A stretch of DNA of 64,000 bases from UBA961 sp049317525 (GTDB taxonomy: Bacteria > Bacteroidota > Ignavibacteria > Kapaibacteriales > UBA961), in assembly GCA_049317525.1 (NCBI GenBank), contig JBMOIC010000005.1:48120-112119 (forward strand), read 5' to 3'. The first letter of the stretch is position 1; each line of letters opens with the position of its first letter. Below the pieces are notes generated by a model. It worked only from the letters and a program-made list of their open reading frames with translations, was not told where the DNA came from and ran no database searches. Shown piece by piece: positions 29,407 to 38,762 of this stretch. A program made the translations under genes and the position numbers.

Positions 29407-29440
29407 AAAAAAGGAGAAATAGTTATTTCTCCTTTTTTTT
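29405..29440. terminator. Bidirectional terminator between the acidic-protein gene and the B12/GTPase gene
   Basis: AAAAAAAAGGAGAAAT and ATTTCTCCTTTTTTTT form a perfect inverted repeat with a four-base loop and A/U-tracts on both sides. Both convergent genes end at or within it. Confidence 0.92.
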
Positions 29441-30861
29441 TATTGTTTTTTATGAAGAATGTTTATAGTACCCTGAATTTGAAATAAAGATCTAGCAATC
29501 TCTGCTTGTTCGGCTACCATTTTTTCATATCTCTTACTTTCTTCGGTTATTTCAGCTAAATATCTTGTCCTTTCTGGTGGAATGATCGATTTTTTTTGCA
29601 ATGCTGATTGCTTCTTATGCAAAGAACTATCCCAATGAATGTCTTTTTTACTAGCTAGCAATGATAATATTGAAAAATAGAGATTATTAATTCCAGAATC
29701 ATTGAATTGCGAAGCAATAGTGCCATATACAGGCATGATATCAGGATTAAGATGCCATAAATTATGAGATCTTTGGAATTGTTTTTTTACATCTCTTAAG
29801 GCATCTAAAGCCCCTCTTTTATCAAATTTATTAATCGCAATAATATCTGCAAAGTCTATCATATCGATTTTTTCTAGTTGGCTTGCAGCTCCAAATTCGG
29901 GGGTCATCACATAAAGAGCAATATCGGCTACAGAAGTTATTTCAGAGTCACTTTGTCCAATTCCAGCTGTTTCAACAATAATACAGTCAAATTCAGCATA
30001 TCTCATTAAATCGATAGCATGTTTTACATTTGGATTAAGGGCAATATTTGCTTGTCTTGTAGCAAAAGAGCGCATAAATACTTTAGAATTACTCACTGAA
30101 TTCATACGAATTCTATCACCAAGCAATGCACCTCCGGTTTTTCTTTTAGAAGGATCTACAGATAATACAGCAAGTGTTTTATCTGGGAAATCTTCTAAAA
30201 ATCTTAAAATTAATTCATCAGTTAAAGAGGATTTTCCTGCGCCTCCTGTGCCAGTAATACCTAAAACTGGAATCTGTTTAAGCGATGGATGAGATCTATC
30301 AGTGATTTGATCAATTGAAATATCATTTCTTTCTATTAATGTAATGCCTTGTGCAAGTGCTCGGGGATTTTTATTTTTTATTTCAGACCAAAGATGTTCG
30401 CCTTCAAATTGATTTGGAGTGGGAAAATCAGAGATTTCAAGCAGATTATTGATCATACCTTGAAGCCCCATAGAGCGCCCATCATCTGGTGAATATACTC
30501 TTGAAATACCATATTCATGAAGTATTTTGATTTCTGATGGTAAGATTGTTCCCCCACCACCGGCGAATATTTTTATATGTCCAGCATTTTTTTCTTTCAA
30601 TAAATCGTACATATACATCAAATATTCAACATGACCACCTTGATAACTTGTCATGGCTATTGCTTGAGCATCTTCTTGAATTGCGCAATCTACAACTTCC
30701 ATTGCCGATCTATTATGGCCCAAATGAATAACTTCTGCACCAGAACTTTGAATGATTCTACGCATGATATTTATTGCTGCATCGTGCCCATCGAATAATG
30801 AAGCTGCAGTAATTATTCTTAATGTATGTTTTGGAGAATAAGGCGAAACAGATAAAGACAT
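29440..30861 (-). CDS. Cobalamin-binding/GTPase protein corresponding to the N-terminal half of fused isobutyryl-CoA mutase (IcmF)
   Basis: 473 residues from ATG 30861 (an upstream GTG frame is open but poorly placed). Residues ~12-145 are a B12-binding domain with the cobalt-ligand motif DGHDAA (24-29; last position Ala rather than Gly) and SYQGGHVEY. Residues ~195-400 are a MeaB/ArgK-type G domain with the P-loop GTGGAGKSS and NKFDKRGA. The tail (RTRYLAEITEESKRY...QAEIARSLF) matches the linker that joins GTPase and mutase in IcmF. The ~600-residue substrate-binding mutase domain is absent: the frame ends in a stop and a terminator. It could be an adenosylcobalamin chaperone/GTPase subunit working with a separately encoded mutase. 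It lies 66 bases downstream of lptF. Confidence 0.85.
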   Translation of the reverse strand: MSLSVSPYSPKHTLRIITAASLFDGHDAAINIMRRIIQSSGAEVIHLGHNRSAMEVVDCAIQEDAQAIAMTSYQGGHVEYLMYMYDLLKEKNAGHIKIFAGGGGTILPSEIKILHEYGISRVYSPDDGRSMGLQGMINNLLEISDFPTPNQFEGEHLWSEIKNKNPRALAQGITLIERNDISIDQITDRSHPSLKQIPVLGITGTGGAGKSSLTDELILRFLEDFPDKTLAVLSVDPSKRKTGGALLGDRIRMNSVSNSKVFMRSFATRQANIALNPNVKHAIDLMRYAEFDCIIVETAGIGQSDSEITSVADIALYVMTPEFGAASQLEKIDMIDFADIIAINKFDKRGALDALRDVKKQFQRSHNLWHLNPDIMPVYGTIASQFNDSGINNLYFSILSLLASKKDIHWDSSLHKKQSALQKKSIIPPERTRYLAEITEESKRYEKMVAEQAEIARSLFQIQGTINILHKKQ

Positions 30862-30927
30862 GAATAAACCTGAAATTGAATCGAAAAATGAATCATTAAC
30901 AAAAATACGAATTCGAGGCACATAGAA

Positions 30928-32019
30928 TTAGGTACGCATTCTAAAGATATTAAGAAAAGCGATGATGATAAAAATAATATTGGGAAGCCAACCCACAAGA
31001 ATTGGGTCTAATTGCATTGAATATCCTATATTTTGTCCAATTTTAGTACATGCTAAATAGACAAAAGAAACAATCATAGCTGTTGCAATTTCAATAGCCA
31101 AACCTGATTTTTTTCTAACAGCTGCAAAGGGTATTGCAAAAAGTATCACTATAACATTAGCAAAGGGAAAAGCAAATTGAGAATAATAGTCTATTAATTG
31201 CATTCGTATATCTTTTCCACCTTTTTCAAGCAAGGATATATATAATTTTTGTTCGTCAAAATTTAATTCAGAAGGTGACTGTTGTAATCGCATGATATCT
31301 GCATGATGAAGCGTCAGTTTTACTGGCAATTTTTTATATGAAGAAAAAACAAAATTAAAAGTTGAATCATTTTGTAATACTCTTTCGAATGCATTTCCTA
31401 AAACCCAAGTGTACTTTGTTGAATCCCACTGTATAGTTTCAGCATCTATACGTTTTTTTATTCTGGGTATGTGCTCTGAAGTGTATTCTTCGATTGAGAT
31501 ACCAGATCCAGATTTCGTAATCCCATCATAATATTGCATTACAATATTCCTTAAGGAGGAATCTCTAAGAAAAAGATTGCTTACTGATGTTCGATCAGTA
31601 TCTTTTCTTAAATCACGTCTTTCAATTGTCAATTTTTTTTTATTAGATTCTGGCACTATCCATCCATTAAAGTATAGATGTCCAGCAGTAATGCATAAGC
31701 TTATAATGAACAGCGGAAACATCAATCGATATAAACTCATACCACCTGATTTCATTGCCGTGATTTCGCTTTGATTAGAAAGCCTACCTATAGAAAACAG
31801 TGCAGCCATTAACATTGCAATTGGCAATAATAATTTGATGATTTCTGGTAAAAAGTGAATATAATAAGAAAGAATGATTGATATATTTACTTTTTGATCA
31901 ATAAATTTATCTAGGCTTTCAAGTACATTTACTATTAAAAAAATAATACTTAAAGCCCCAATACTAAAGATAAGAGTACCCAAAAATTGTCTGATAATAT
32001 ATCTATCCAATATTGACAT
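30928..32019 (-). CDS. lptF: LptF/LptG-family lipopolysaccharide export permease
   Basis: 363 residues. N-terminal membrane block (MSILDRYIIRQFLGTLIFS, LLPIAMLMAALFSIGRLSNQSEITAMKSGGMS), a large periplasmic beta-jellyroll (~120-265) and three C-terminal membrane segments: the YjgP/YjgQ architecture. Two such subunits with LptB form the ABC transporter that drives LPS to the outer membrane. Only one paralogue is present here, so F versus G cannot be distinguished with certainty. Its ATG overlaps the stop of holB by one base (TGATG), indicating translational coupling. Confidence 0.85.
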   Translation of the reverse strand: MSILDRYIIRQFLGTLIFSIGALSIIFLIVNVLESLDKFIDQKVNISIILSYYIHFLPEIIKLLLPIAMLMAALFSIGRLSNQSEITAMKSGGMSLYRLMFPLFIISLCITAGHLYFNGWIVPESNKKKLTIERRDLRKDTDRTSVSNLFLRDSSLRNIVMQYYDGITKSGSGISIEEYTSEHIPRIKKRIDAETIQWDSTKYTWVLGNAFERVLQNDSTFNFVFSSYKKLPVKLTLHHADIMRLQQSPSELNFDEQKLYISLLEKGGKDIRMQLIDYYSQFAFPFANVIVILFAIPFAAVRKKSGLAIEIATAMIVSFVYLACTKIGQNIGYSMQLDPILVGWLPNIIFIIIAFLNIFRMRT

Positions 32020-33221
32020 CAGTTTGTATAGCCTGAATGGATGGAATGATCAGAAAACTGTGAGGACTTATATAAAAAGTTCTGTCTACAACTTAGTAAT
32101 AATGTAGTTAATACTAATTGCATATGAACATTACGTTTTATCATGTTAATACTAGATTCAATTTCTTGTAATATTGCTGGATAATCTGCATCAGGAAATG
32201 CATGTGAAAATTTCTGTATTGTTTCTGTTTGGTCGATATTCACAATTAAACTATGATCTAACGGGCTTTGTATAAAATAGAAACAATCTCTAAGCCATAA
32301 ATACAATAAATGCATCATGATTTGGACTTTTGATCTATTTTTATCGTGTAAAATTGTGTCTATCATAGACATTAAATCAACAATGAATATTCCTTTTTTT
32401 AGGGAAACTCTCAATAAGTCAATAATATCCAGTCGCATACCTTTCATATCTTCATCAAGAAATTCTAAAGCCCTTGTAATACTTCCTTGAGCAAATGCCT
32501 GAATAAGATAAGCTTCATCAATAGGAATATCTTGAGTTGTATGTATCCATTGTGTTAACTCTTGAGATGTTAGAATATCACAATACACTTGTTGACATCT
32601 AGAGAGAATGGTTTTAGGTAATAATTCTTTATTAGATGTGATTAGTATAAATGTAATATTATTATGGGGCTCTTCTAATGTTTTTAGGAAGGCATTAGAG
32701 GCTTCCATTGTCATTTTATCAGCATCAGAAACAATAAAGAATCTTCTTCCAGACTGAACAGCACTCATTTTTATATTTTTTTTGATTTCCCTAATCGAGG
32801 CTATTCTTATTTGCTGAGCATTTGGTAAATGTATTGTATGATAAGGGTTATGGATTTTTAATTGAATCTGTTTTTGATACTCTGCATAATGATCATCACT
32901 TAGTTTTAATAAAGGTGATTCATCATGCTTTGCGTCTGAACCTGCTTTAAAACTTGGTAGGGGAGTAATTAATGAGATATTTGGATGTTCAAAATTATTA
33001 GCCACTTTGCAACTTTTACAGTTGTCACATGCAGTAATATGCCCATATTCTACCACAGTATTGATGCAATTCATCACTTTTGCTAATTCTAAAGCAAGAG
33101 CTTCTTTGCCAATACCTTCATTACCATAAAAGCAATAAGCATGAGCAATTGAATGTTCTTTCAAAGCTCTTTGAATTATTCCTTTAACCCTTATTTGGCC
33201 AATAATGGTATTCCAACTCAT
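32019..33221 (-). CDS. holB: DNA polymerase III delta'-type clamp-loader subunit
   Basis: 400 residues. The AAA+ clamp-loader fold opens MSWNTIIGQIRVKGIIQRAL and AHAYCFYGNEGIGKE, where the Walker A Ser/Thr is replaced by Glu, suggesting a non-hydrolysing subunit as known for delta'. A zinc cluster (CDNCKSC plus an earlier Cys) follows. The SRC-type motif appears as LSRCQQVYC, and ADKMTMEASNAFLKTLEEP is the usual box VI/VII region. It helps load the beta clamp at replication forks. It shares an overlap with lptF and has its own promoter zone after the ftsH terminator. Confidence 0.88.
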   Translation of the reverse strand: MSWNTIIGQIRVKGIIQRALKEHSIAHAYCFYGNEGIGKEALALELAKVMNCINTVVEYGHITACDNCKSCKVANNFEHPNISLITPLPSFKAGSDAKHDESPLLKLSDDHYAEYQKQIQLKIHNPYHTIHLPNAQQIRIASIREIKKNIKMSAVQSGRRFFIVSDADKMTMEASNAFLKTLEEPHNNITFILITSNKELLPKTILSRCQQVYCDILTSQELTQWIHTTQDIPIDEAYLIQAFAQGSITRALEFLDEDMKGMRLDIIDLLRVSLKKGIFIVDLMSMIDTILHDKNRSKVQIMMHLLYLWLRDCFYFIQSPLDHSLIVNIDQTETIQKFSHAFPDADYPAILQEIESSINMIKRNVHMQLVLTTLLLSCRQNFLYKSSQFSDHSIHSGYTN

Positions 33222-33302
33222 GAATTCAACTTCACATTACGTTTATGATTATGCAAATTTACAATGAAAACCTACATTGAGATTGTAAAAGGTTATATGC
33301 AT

Positions 33303-33336
33303 AAAAAACCCTGTTTGTTTGCAAACAGGGTTTTTT
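33303..33336 (-). terminator. Terminator of the pfkA-mutL-ftsH unit
   Basis: AAAAAACCCTGTTTG / CAAACAGGGTTTTTT, a perfect 15-base inverted repeat with a 4-base loop and U-tract, 19 bases past the ftsH stop. Confidence 0.92.
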
Positions 33337-33354
33337 ATCATATTCTATTATACA

Positions 33355-35478
33355 TTAGGCGATTGATGGTTCTGCAGGGGATTCATTATTATCTATTGGT
33401 TTAGTAATATCAGATTTAGGTAAATCCTTAACCAATTTGGCTAATTTTGAGATAATTTTTAGAGGTGGTAATTCTTCGCCTCGAATAATCATATCTAATT
33501 CTTGACCATCAATTGTTTCTCTTTCTAATAATATTTTTGATGCATTGTGTAAAATGTCAATATTCTCTTTTAGAAGAGCTTCAGCTTTATCGCTGGCTTT
33601 TATTAATATAGAGCGAATCTCTGTATCGATAACTTGGGCAGTTTGTTCACTATAATCATTCTTTTGTGATATTTCTCTGCCAAGAAATACTTCTTCATGC
33701 TTGGATGCTACCATTACTGGGCCAATTACATCGCTCATGCCCCATTCGCAAACCATTTTTCTAGCTAAACCAGTTGCTCTTTCTAAATCATTACCAGCGC
33801 CAGTAGTTAATTGATTAAAGACAATTTTTTCTGCTGCTCTACCAGCTAATAATGTTATGATACGTGTATCTAAATAATCTCTTGAATATGAATGCATTTC
33901 TTCTGCAGGCAAATAAGAAGTTACACCTAAAGCTCTACCTCTTGGAATGATAGTGACTTTATGAACAGGATCGCTTAGTTCTAAAAATTTACCTGCAAGT
34001 GCATGGCCAATTTCATGATAAGCTGTCATTTCTTTTTCCTTGGGAGAAATTACCATACTTTTTCTTTCTACGCCCATGATGATTTTATCTTTAGCGCTTT
34101 CAAAATCGTTCATTGTAACGGAAGTGCTATTTCTTCTTGCAGCAAATAATGCAGCTTCATTAACCAAATTAGCAAGATCTGCACCAGACATGCCAGGAGT
34201 TCCTTTAGCTAATATTTCAGCTTTAACATCTTCATGAAGTGGAACATTTCGCATGTGAATGATTAATATTGCTTCTCTTCCTTTTACATCTGGTCTATCT
34301 ACTACAACTTGCCTGTCAAATCTACCAGGTCTTAATAATGCAGCATCCAATACATCGGGTCTATTTGTTGCAGCAATAATAATGATACCACTATTTTGCT
34401 CAAATCCATCCATTTCAACTAATAATTGATTAAGCGTTTGTTCTCTTTCATCGTGCCCACCGCCCAAACCTGCGCCTCTTTGTCTTCCAACTGCATCGAT
34501 TTCATCGATAAAAACTAAGCATGGAGCACTTTTCTTGGCTTGCTCAAATAAATCACGTACTCTGCTTGCACCAACACCAACAAACATTTCAACAAATTCT
34601 GCACCTGATATCGAGAAGAACGGAACATCTGCTTCACCTGAAACAGCACGGGCTAATAAAGTTTTTCCGGTACCTGGAGGTCCTAACAATAAAACTCCTC
34701 TTGGAATTTTACCACCTAATTTCTGGAATTTAGATGGATCTTTAAGAAACTCTACAATTTCTTGTAATTCATATTTTGCTTCATCGCAACCAGCTACATC
34801 GGTAAACATTACTTTGCCACCAACTTCATTCAACATTTTAATTCTGGCTTTTCCAAAAGAAAGTATTCCTTTTGGGCCACCACCGCCACCCTGCATTCTT
34901 CTCATAACAAACATATATACCGCAATCAAAGCAATCCATGGTAAAATAGAAATAACCATTCCCCACCAAGGGCTTTCGGCATCTTGATATTTCCAGTAGA
35001 TATTTTTTGTTGTCCATACTTCTTCCATTTTACTATCGAGAAATCCTAGCTCTGTAGTGAAATTCTGAATTTGAACTAATCTTCCATTATCTTCAAAAGC
35101 TATTTGCTCTTTTAAAGTACCATGGAAAACATATCTATTTATTTGAGACTTCTCAATAATTGCAGATGCAATTTTATTATTGTTTAAAAATTCTTGATAC
35201 TTTGTATAAGGAATTTCCCATTCTTTTTTCTGATTAGAATGCATTAGCATATATACAATAACGATACCAGCAAACATTGCAGCCCACATTAGCATCGAAC
35301 GTATTATTTTACTTGGTGAATTATCATTATTATTTCCACCAGATTTTGAATTAAAATCTTTAGCAAAAGGGGACTTATTAGCAGAATTTTTATCTGTAGA
35401 TTGTGAATTTTTTGGTTTTGACTTCTTTGCTTTTAAAGAATTATCTGTGTCAGGAGAATTCTGTTTTGATTCGCTCAT
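33355..35478 (-). CDS. ftsH: ATP-dependent zinc metalloprotease FtsH
   Basis: 707 residues. A Lys/Asn/Ser-rich cytosolic N-terminus (~1-55) precedes the first membrane helix (~58-80), a periplasmic FtsH-extracellular domain, a second helix (ILPWIALIAVYMFVM) and a Gly-rich linker. The AAA module has Walker A GPPGTGKT, Walker B FIDEIDA and the second region of homology NRPDVLDAALLRPGRFD. The M41 protease domain has the HEIGH zinc motif. FtsH degrades misfolded membrane proteins and regulators such as LpxC. The start ATG has GGAG about ten bases upstream. Downstream of mutL by ~160 bases. Confidence 0.97.
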   Translation of the reverse strand: MSESKQNSPDTDNSLKAKKSKPKNSQSTDKNSANKSPFAKDFNSKSGGNNNDNSPSKIIRSMLMWAAMFAGIVIVYMLMHSNQKKEWEIPYTKYQEFLNNNKIASAIIEKSQINRYVFHGTLKEQIAFEDNGRLVQIQNFTTELGFLDSKMEEVWTTKNIYWKYQDAESPWWGMVISILPWIALIAVYMFVMRRMQGGGGGPKGILSFGKARIKMLNEVGGKVMFTDVAGCDEAKYELQEIVEFLKDPSKFQKLGGKIPRGVLLLGPPGTGKTLLARAVSGEADVPFFSISGAEFVEMFVGVGASRVRDLFEQAKKSAPCLVFIDEIDAVGRQRGAGLGGGHDEREQTLNQLLVEMDGFEQNSGIIIIAATNRPDVLDAALLRPGRFDRQVVVDRPDVKGREAILIIHMRNVPLHEDVKAEILAKGTPGMSGADLANLVNEAALFAARRNSTSVTMNDFESAKDKIIMGVERKSMVISPKEKEMTAYHEIGHALAGKFLELSDPVHKVTIIPRGRALGVTSYLPAEEMHSYSRDYLDTRIITLLAGRAAEKIVFNQLTTGAGNDLERATGLARKMVCEWGMSDVIGPVMVASKHEEVFLGREISQKNDYSEQTAQVIDTEIRSILIKASDKAEALLKENIDILHNASKILLERETIDGQELDMIIRGEELPPLKIISKLAKLVKDLPKSDITKPIDNNESPAEPSIA

Positions 35479-35612
35479 AGTGTAGATGCTCCGATAGAAT
35501 AAGCTAGTATTCTATCTAAAATCTTGATTCAGAAATGGATTGTAGTTTTAATTTCCATTATGACGGATTATCATTTAATTAAATTGCCTACAACAAAAAA
35601 AAATCTCTACTT

Positions 35613-35630
35613 CACTAATATAAATTAGTG
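35613..35630 (-). terminator. Weak hairpin between mutL and ftsH
   Basis: CACTAAT/ATTAGTG inverted repeat. On the minus strand a run of nine T appears about 12 bases after the hairpin. It could attenuate read-through from mutL into ftsH; the distance to the U-run makes a classical terminator doubtful. Confidence 0.3.
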
Positions 35631-35637
35631 TATTACC

Positions 35638-37506
35638 TTAAGTTCTGCCAAATCTTCTATCTAATTCAGCTAAAGGAATATCTAAAATAATTGGTCTACC
35701 ATGAGGGCAAACATATGGCATAGAGCATAAAAATAAATCTTCAATTAACCGATTCATTTCTTGTTGATTCAGTGATTGTCCGGCTTTAATCGCAGCTTTA
35801 CAGCCCATAGAAGCTGCTAAATTGTGTCTCATACTATGTGGTTGTATGCTATCATATTCTCTATATTGTTCTAGGATATCTAATAATGCATGTTCTTCAT
35901 TTCCTACTTTTATATCATTGGGTAGTGCTGATATAATTATTCTATTGTCATGCTTATCACTAAAAACAAATCCTAACTTTTCTAATGATTCTCTTAATTC
36001 ATGAAAAAGAAGTAAATCCTGTGGCAAAACATGAACTGTAATAGGAAACAATAAGGTTTGGCTTTTCCCAGACTCATCTTGTAAAGATTTTAAAGAAGAT
36101 TCATATAGTATTCTTTCATGAGCTGCATGTTGGTCAATCATCATTAAACCATGTTCATGTTCAATACATATATACTTATGATGTAATTGCCACATTGAAC
36201 CGGGCAAAATACTTTGTTGACTATGCTGATCCTTTAGAACATCTTGTAAGTGCTCGCTTCCAAACAATTGATCATAAGCGGTTTTTGTTTGAGGAGTGAA
36301 TGATTGAGAATCCCTTGTCTTATTATATTGGAAAGAAGAATTGGAATAATTAGTTCGAGGATTATTATCTACAATTTCGCCTGTTAATCTATTAACTAAA
36401 AATGAATCTTGTGATGCAAATGTGGATTGTGACTGAATTGGGGAAATATGCATTCTTTCAAATGGTGCTTGCTGAATATCTGTTCTGAATTGTAATTCCG
36501 GAACAATATGCGCTTTTGCTAAGGCATTTTGGACTGCATATTGAATACAATTATATATCCCTTTTTCATATTCAAACTTTACTTCATGTTTTTGGGGATG
36601 AACATTCACATCAACCTTGCTTGGATCTAAAATTATATTAAGTACAAAAAAGGGATGTAATTGTTTTTCGATAAGATGCTCATATGCTTGGAATACAGCA
36701 TGATTTAATGATCTACTTATTATTGCCCTGCCATTCAAGAAGAAATGTTGTCCAGCCCTGGATTGTTTAGCTAAATGAGGTAAACCAATAAATCCGGAAA
36801 GTGTTATTTCTTCAGTTAAAGAATCTATCGATAATAGGCCAGAGGAAGTTTGTTCGCCAAATAAATCTTTGATTCTTTCTAATAAAGTAGATGGATGAAC
36901 ATCAAAAACTAAATTATCTCCATCATAAAAAATAAATCTGATATCTGGTTTTGCTAAAGCAAATCGAATCATAGTCTCAGAAATATATCTAAACTCAACG
37001 ATATCAGACTTTAAAAATTTTCTTCTAGCTGGTACATTAAAAAATAAATTTTTAACAATAATCTGCGTCCCTTTTTCTTGTTGGCTAGGGCTGATGGAAG
37101 GAATAGATAGTGGTTCTGAATCTAATTTCCAACCATGTGGATCAATGTCTCTTTTTGTTCTGATTTCTATATGTGAAATAGCCGCTATCGAGGCTAGAGC
37201 TTCACCTCTAAAGCCAAGGGTTTGTATTTTTTCTAGATCTTCTGATGTTCTAATTTTACTTGTTGCATGCCTTTTTATGCTCATTTCTAGGTCTGTTTTA
37301 CTCATACCTACGCCATTGTCAACAATATGAATCATGTGCTTACCTGCTTTTTTTATCAATACAGTAATGCACTCAGCACCAGCATCCAGGCTGTTTTCAA
37401 TAAGCTCTTTTACAATCGATTCAGGCCTTTGAACTACTTCTCCAGCAGCTATTTGATTAGCAAGAAAATCGGGTAATAATTGTATTGTATGTTCATCTAA
37501 GTTCAT
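35638..37506 (-). CDS. mutL: DNA mismatch repair endonuclease MutL
   Basis: 622 residues from ATG 37506; the longer frame begins with a TTG three codons upstream. The GHKL ATPase N-domain has ANQIAAGEVVQRP, ELIENSLDAGA, DNGVGM and GFRGEALASI. A Gln/Ser-rich linker (~335-420) follows. The C-terminal dimerisation/nuclease domain carries the metal motif DQHA-x2-E-x4-E (DQHAAHERILYE) and the CPHGRP motif, so this is a nicking-type MutL as found in bacteria lacking MutH. It follows pfkA by 14 bases and precedes ftsH. Confidence 0.96.
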   Translation of the reverse strand: MNLDEHTIQLLPDFLANQIAAGEVVQRPESIVKELIENSLDAGAECITVLIKKAGKHMIHIVDNGVGMSKTDLEMSIKRHATSKIRTSEDLEKIQTLGFRGEALASIAAISHIEIRTKRDIDPHGWKLDSEPLSIPSISPSQQEKGTQIIVKNLFFNVPARRKFLKSDIVEFRYISETMIRFALAKPDIRFIFYDGDNLVFDVHPSTLLERIKDLFGEQTSSGLLSIDSLTEEITLSGFIGLPHLAKQSRAGQHFFLNGRAIISRSLNHAVFQAYEHLIEKQLHPFFVLNIILDPSKVDVNVHPQKHEVKFEYEKGIYNCIQYAVQNALAKAHIVPELQFRTDIQQAPFERMHISPIQSQSTFASQDSFLVNRLTGEIVDNNPRTNYSNSSFQYNKTRDSQSFTPQTKTAYDQLFGSEHLQDVLKDQHSQQSILPGSMWQLHHKYICIEHEHGLMMIDQHAAHERILYESSLKSLQDESGKSQTLLFPITVHVLPQDLLLFHELRESLEKLGFVFSDKHDNRIIISALPNDIKVGNEEHALLDILEQYREYDSIQPHSMRHNLAASMGCKAAIKAGQSLNQQEMNRLIEDLFLCSMPYVCPHGRPIILDIPLAELDRRFGRT

Positions 37507-37520
37507 AAGATTCAAATAAA

Positions 37521-38642
37521 TTATTCTTGAATAGATGATAATTCATCGCCAAAATAGATGCCGAGTTCTCTTGCGGTAAGAATAATATCATGATAAAGAG
37601 AAACTGTTTTACGTTTTCCAATTGCATCAGCTAGGGGAATACATTCAACATTTGGTGAGTGTAAAGACACCATCATATCTGTCATACCTTTTGCTATTGC
37701 TCTTACTGCAGCCGCACCAAATCGTAAAGATAATAATCTGTCATTGGCTGTTGGCATTCCGCCTCTTTGTAGATGACCTAATACAACAACACGAGTTTCT
37801 TTTCCAGTTAATATTTCTAACTCTTTGGCTACTTTATCTCCGGCTCCACCTAATCTTTCAGATTGCCCAATATTTTTCCCGATAATTGAAAAATTACCTT
37901 GTAAGGGTTTTGCGCCTTCAGCGACTACAATTATTGAAAAATGCGAGCCTGATTTTTCTCTATCAAATATTTTTTTTGCTACAGCATTGATATCATATGG
38001 AATTTCGGGTAATAAAATTACATCTGCTGTTCCAGCTACTCCAGCATGAAGTGCTATCCATCCGGCATATCTTCCCATTACTTCTACAACCATTATTCTT
38101 TCATGTGCTTCTGCTGTAGAATGAAGCCTATCTATACAAGTGGTTGCAAATTCAACTGCAGTATCAAAACCAAAAGTTGCATCGGTATTATCTAAATCAT
38201 TATCAATAGTTTTAGGAACACCTATAACTTGAAAATCCTTTTGTGCTAATGCATGAGCTATATTCATCGATCCATCTCCACCAATGGATATTAATGCATC
38301 GATGGCATGATCTTTAAGACTTTTAATAATTTCATTAGATCTATCGATCTCTATGAAAGACCCATCTACTTGTTGAATTGGGAATTTAAGAGGATTTCCT
38401 TTATTTGTAGTTCCAAGGATTGTGCCTCCTAAATGAGTAATTCCTTTTACAGAATGCAAAGATAAAGGCTTAATGCCTCCACCTTGATTTTTATATTTTT
38501 CTGGTTCTAATATTCCATTGAACCCATTACGTATGCCCCAGCATTCCCAACCTAATTGATGGCTAGCTAATACTATTGATCTAATCACTGCATTTAGCCC
38601 AGGTGCATCTCCGCCGCCAGTATTAATAGCTATTCTTTTCAT
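37521..38642 (-). CDS. pfkA: 6-phosphofructokinase (group III-like, mixed nucleotide/PPi signature)
   Basis: 373 residues from ATG 38642 (an in-frame ATG two codons upstream is possible). The glycolytic motifs are clear: GGGDAPGLNAVIR, IGGDGSMNIA, VPKTIDNDLDNTD, EVMGRYAGWIA and LGHLQRGGMP. In phosphofructokinases two positions help set the phosphoryl donor: Gly in GGDG (ATP type) versus Asp (PPi type), and Gly versus Lys in the PxTIDND motif. Here they are Gly124 and Lys144, the mixed combination seen in group III enzymes. The donor therefore cannot be read from sequence. It appears to be the first gene of a pfkA-mutL-(ftsH) unit. Confidence 0.92.
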   Translation of the reverse strand: MKRIAINTGGGDAPGLNAVIRSIVLASHQLGWECWGIRNGFNGILEPEKYKNQGGGIKPLSLHSVKGITHLGGTILGTTNKGNPLKFPIQQVDGSFIEIDRSNEIIKSLKDHAIDALISIGGDGSMNIAHALAQKDFQVIGVPKTIDNDLDNTDATFGFDTAVEFATTCIDRLHSTAEAHERIMVVEVMGRYAGWIALHAGVAGTADVILLPEIPYDINAVAKKIFDREKSGSHFSIIVVAEGAKPLQGNFSIIGKNIGQSERLGGAGDKVAKELEILTGKETRVVVLGHLQRGGMPTANDRLLSLRFGAAAVRAIAKGMTDMMVSLHSPNVECIPLADAIGKRKTVSLYHDIILTARELGIYFGDELSSIQE

Positions 38643-38715
38643 GTACATCCAATATTATAATGTAATACGCACAAAAATAGGGTAATGGAAGCAGTTTTTT
38701 ACCCTAAACAAAAAA

Positions 38716-38744
38716 AAGCCATTCAAAGAAATAATGAATGGCTT
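38716..38744 (-). terminator. Terminator of the haloperoxidase/PAP2 gene
   Basis: AAGCCATTCA / TGAATGGCTT with a nine-base loop; on the minus strand it is followed by TTTTTTG. Located 19 bases past the stop at 38763. Confidence 0.85.
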
Positions 38745-38762
38745 GATGTATCATCTGTCAAT

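Noticed and set aside
34535..34987. 150-codon open frame antisense to ftsH
   Set aside because: Shadow of the conserved FtsH coding sequence; no start context or own motif.
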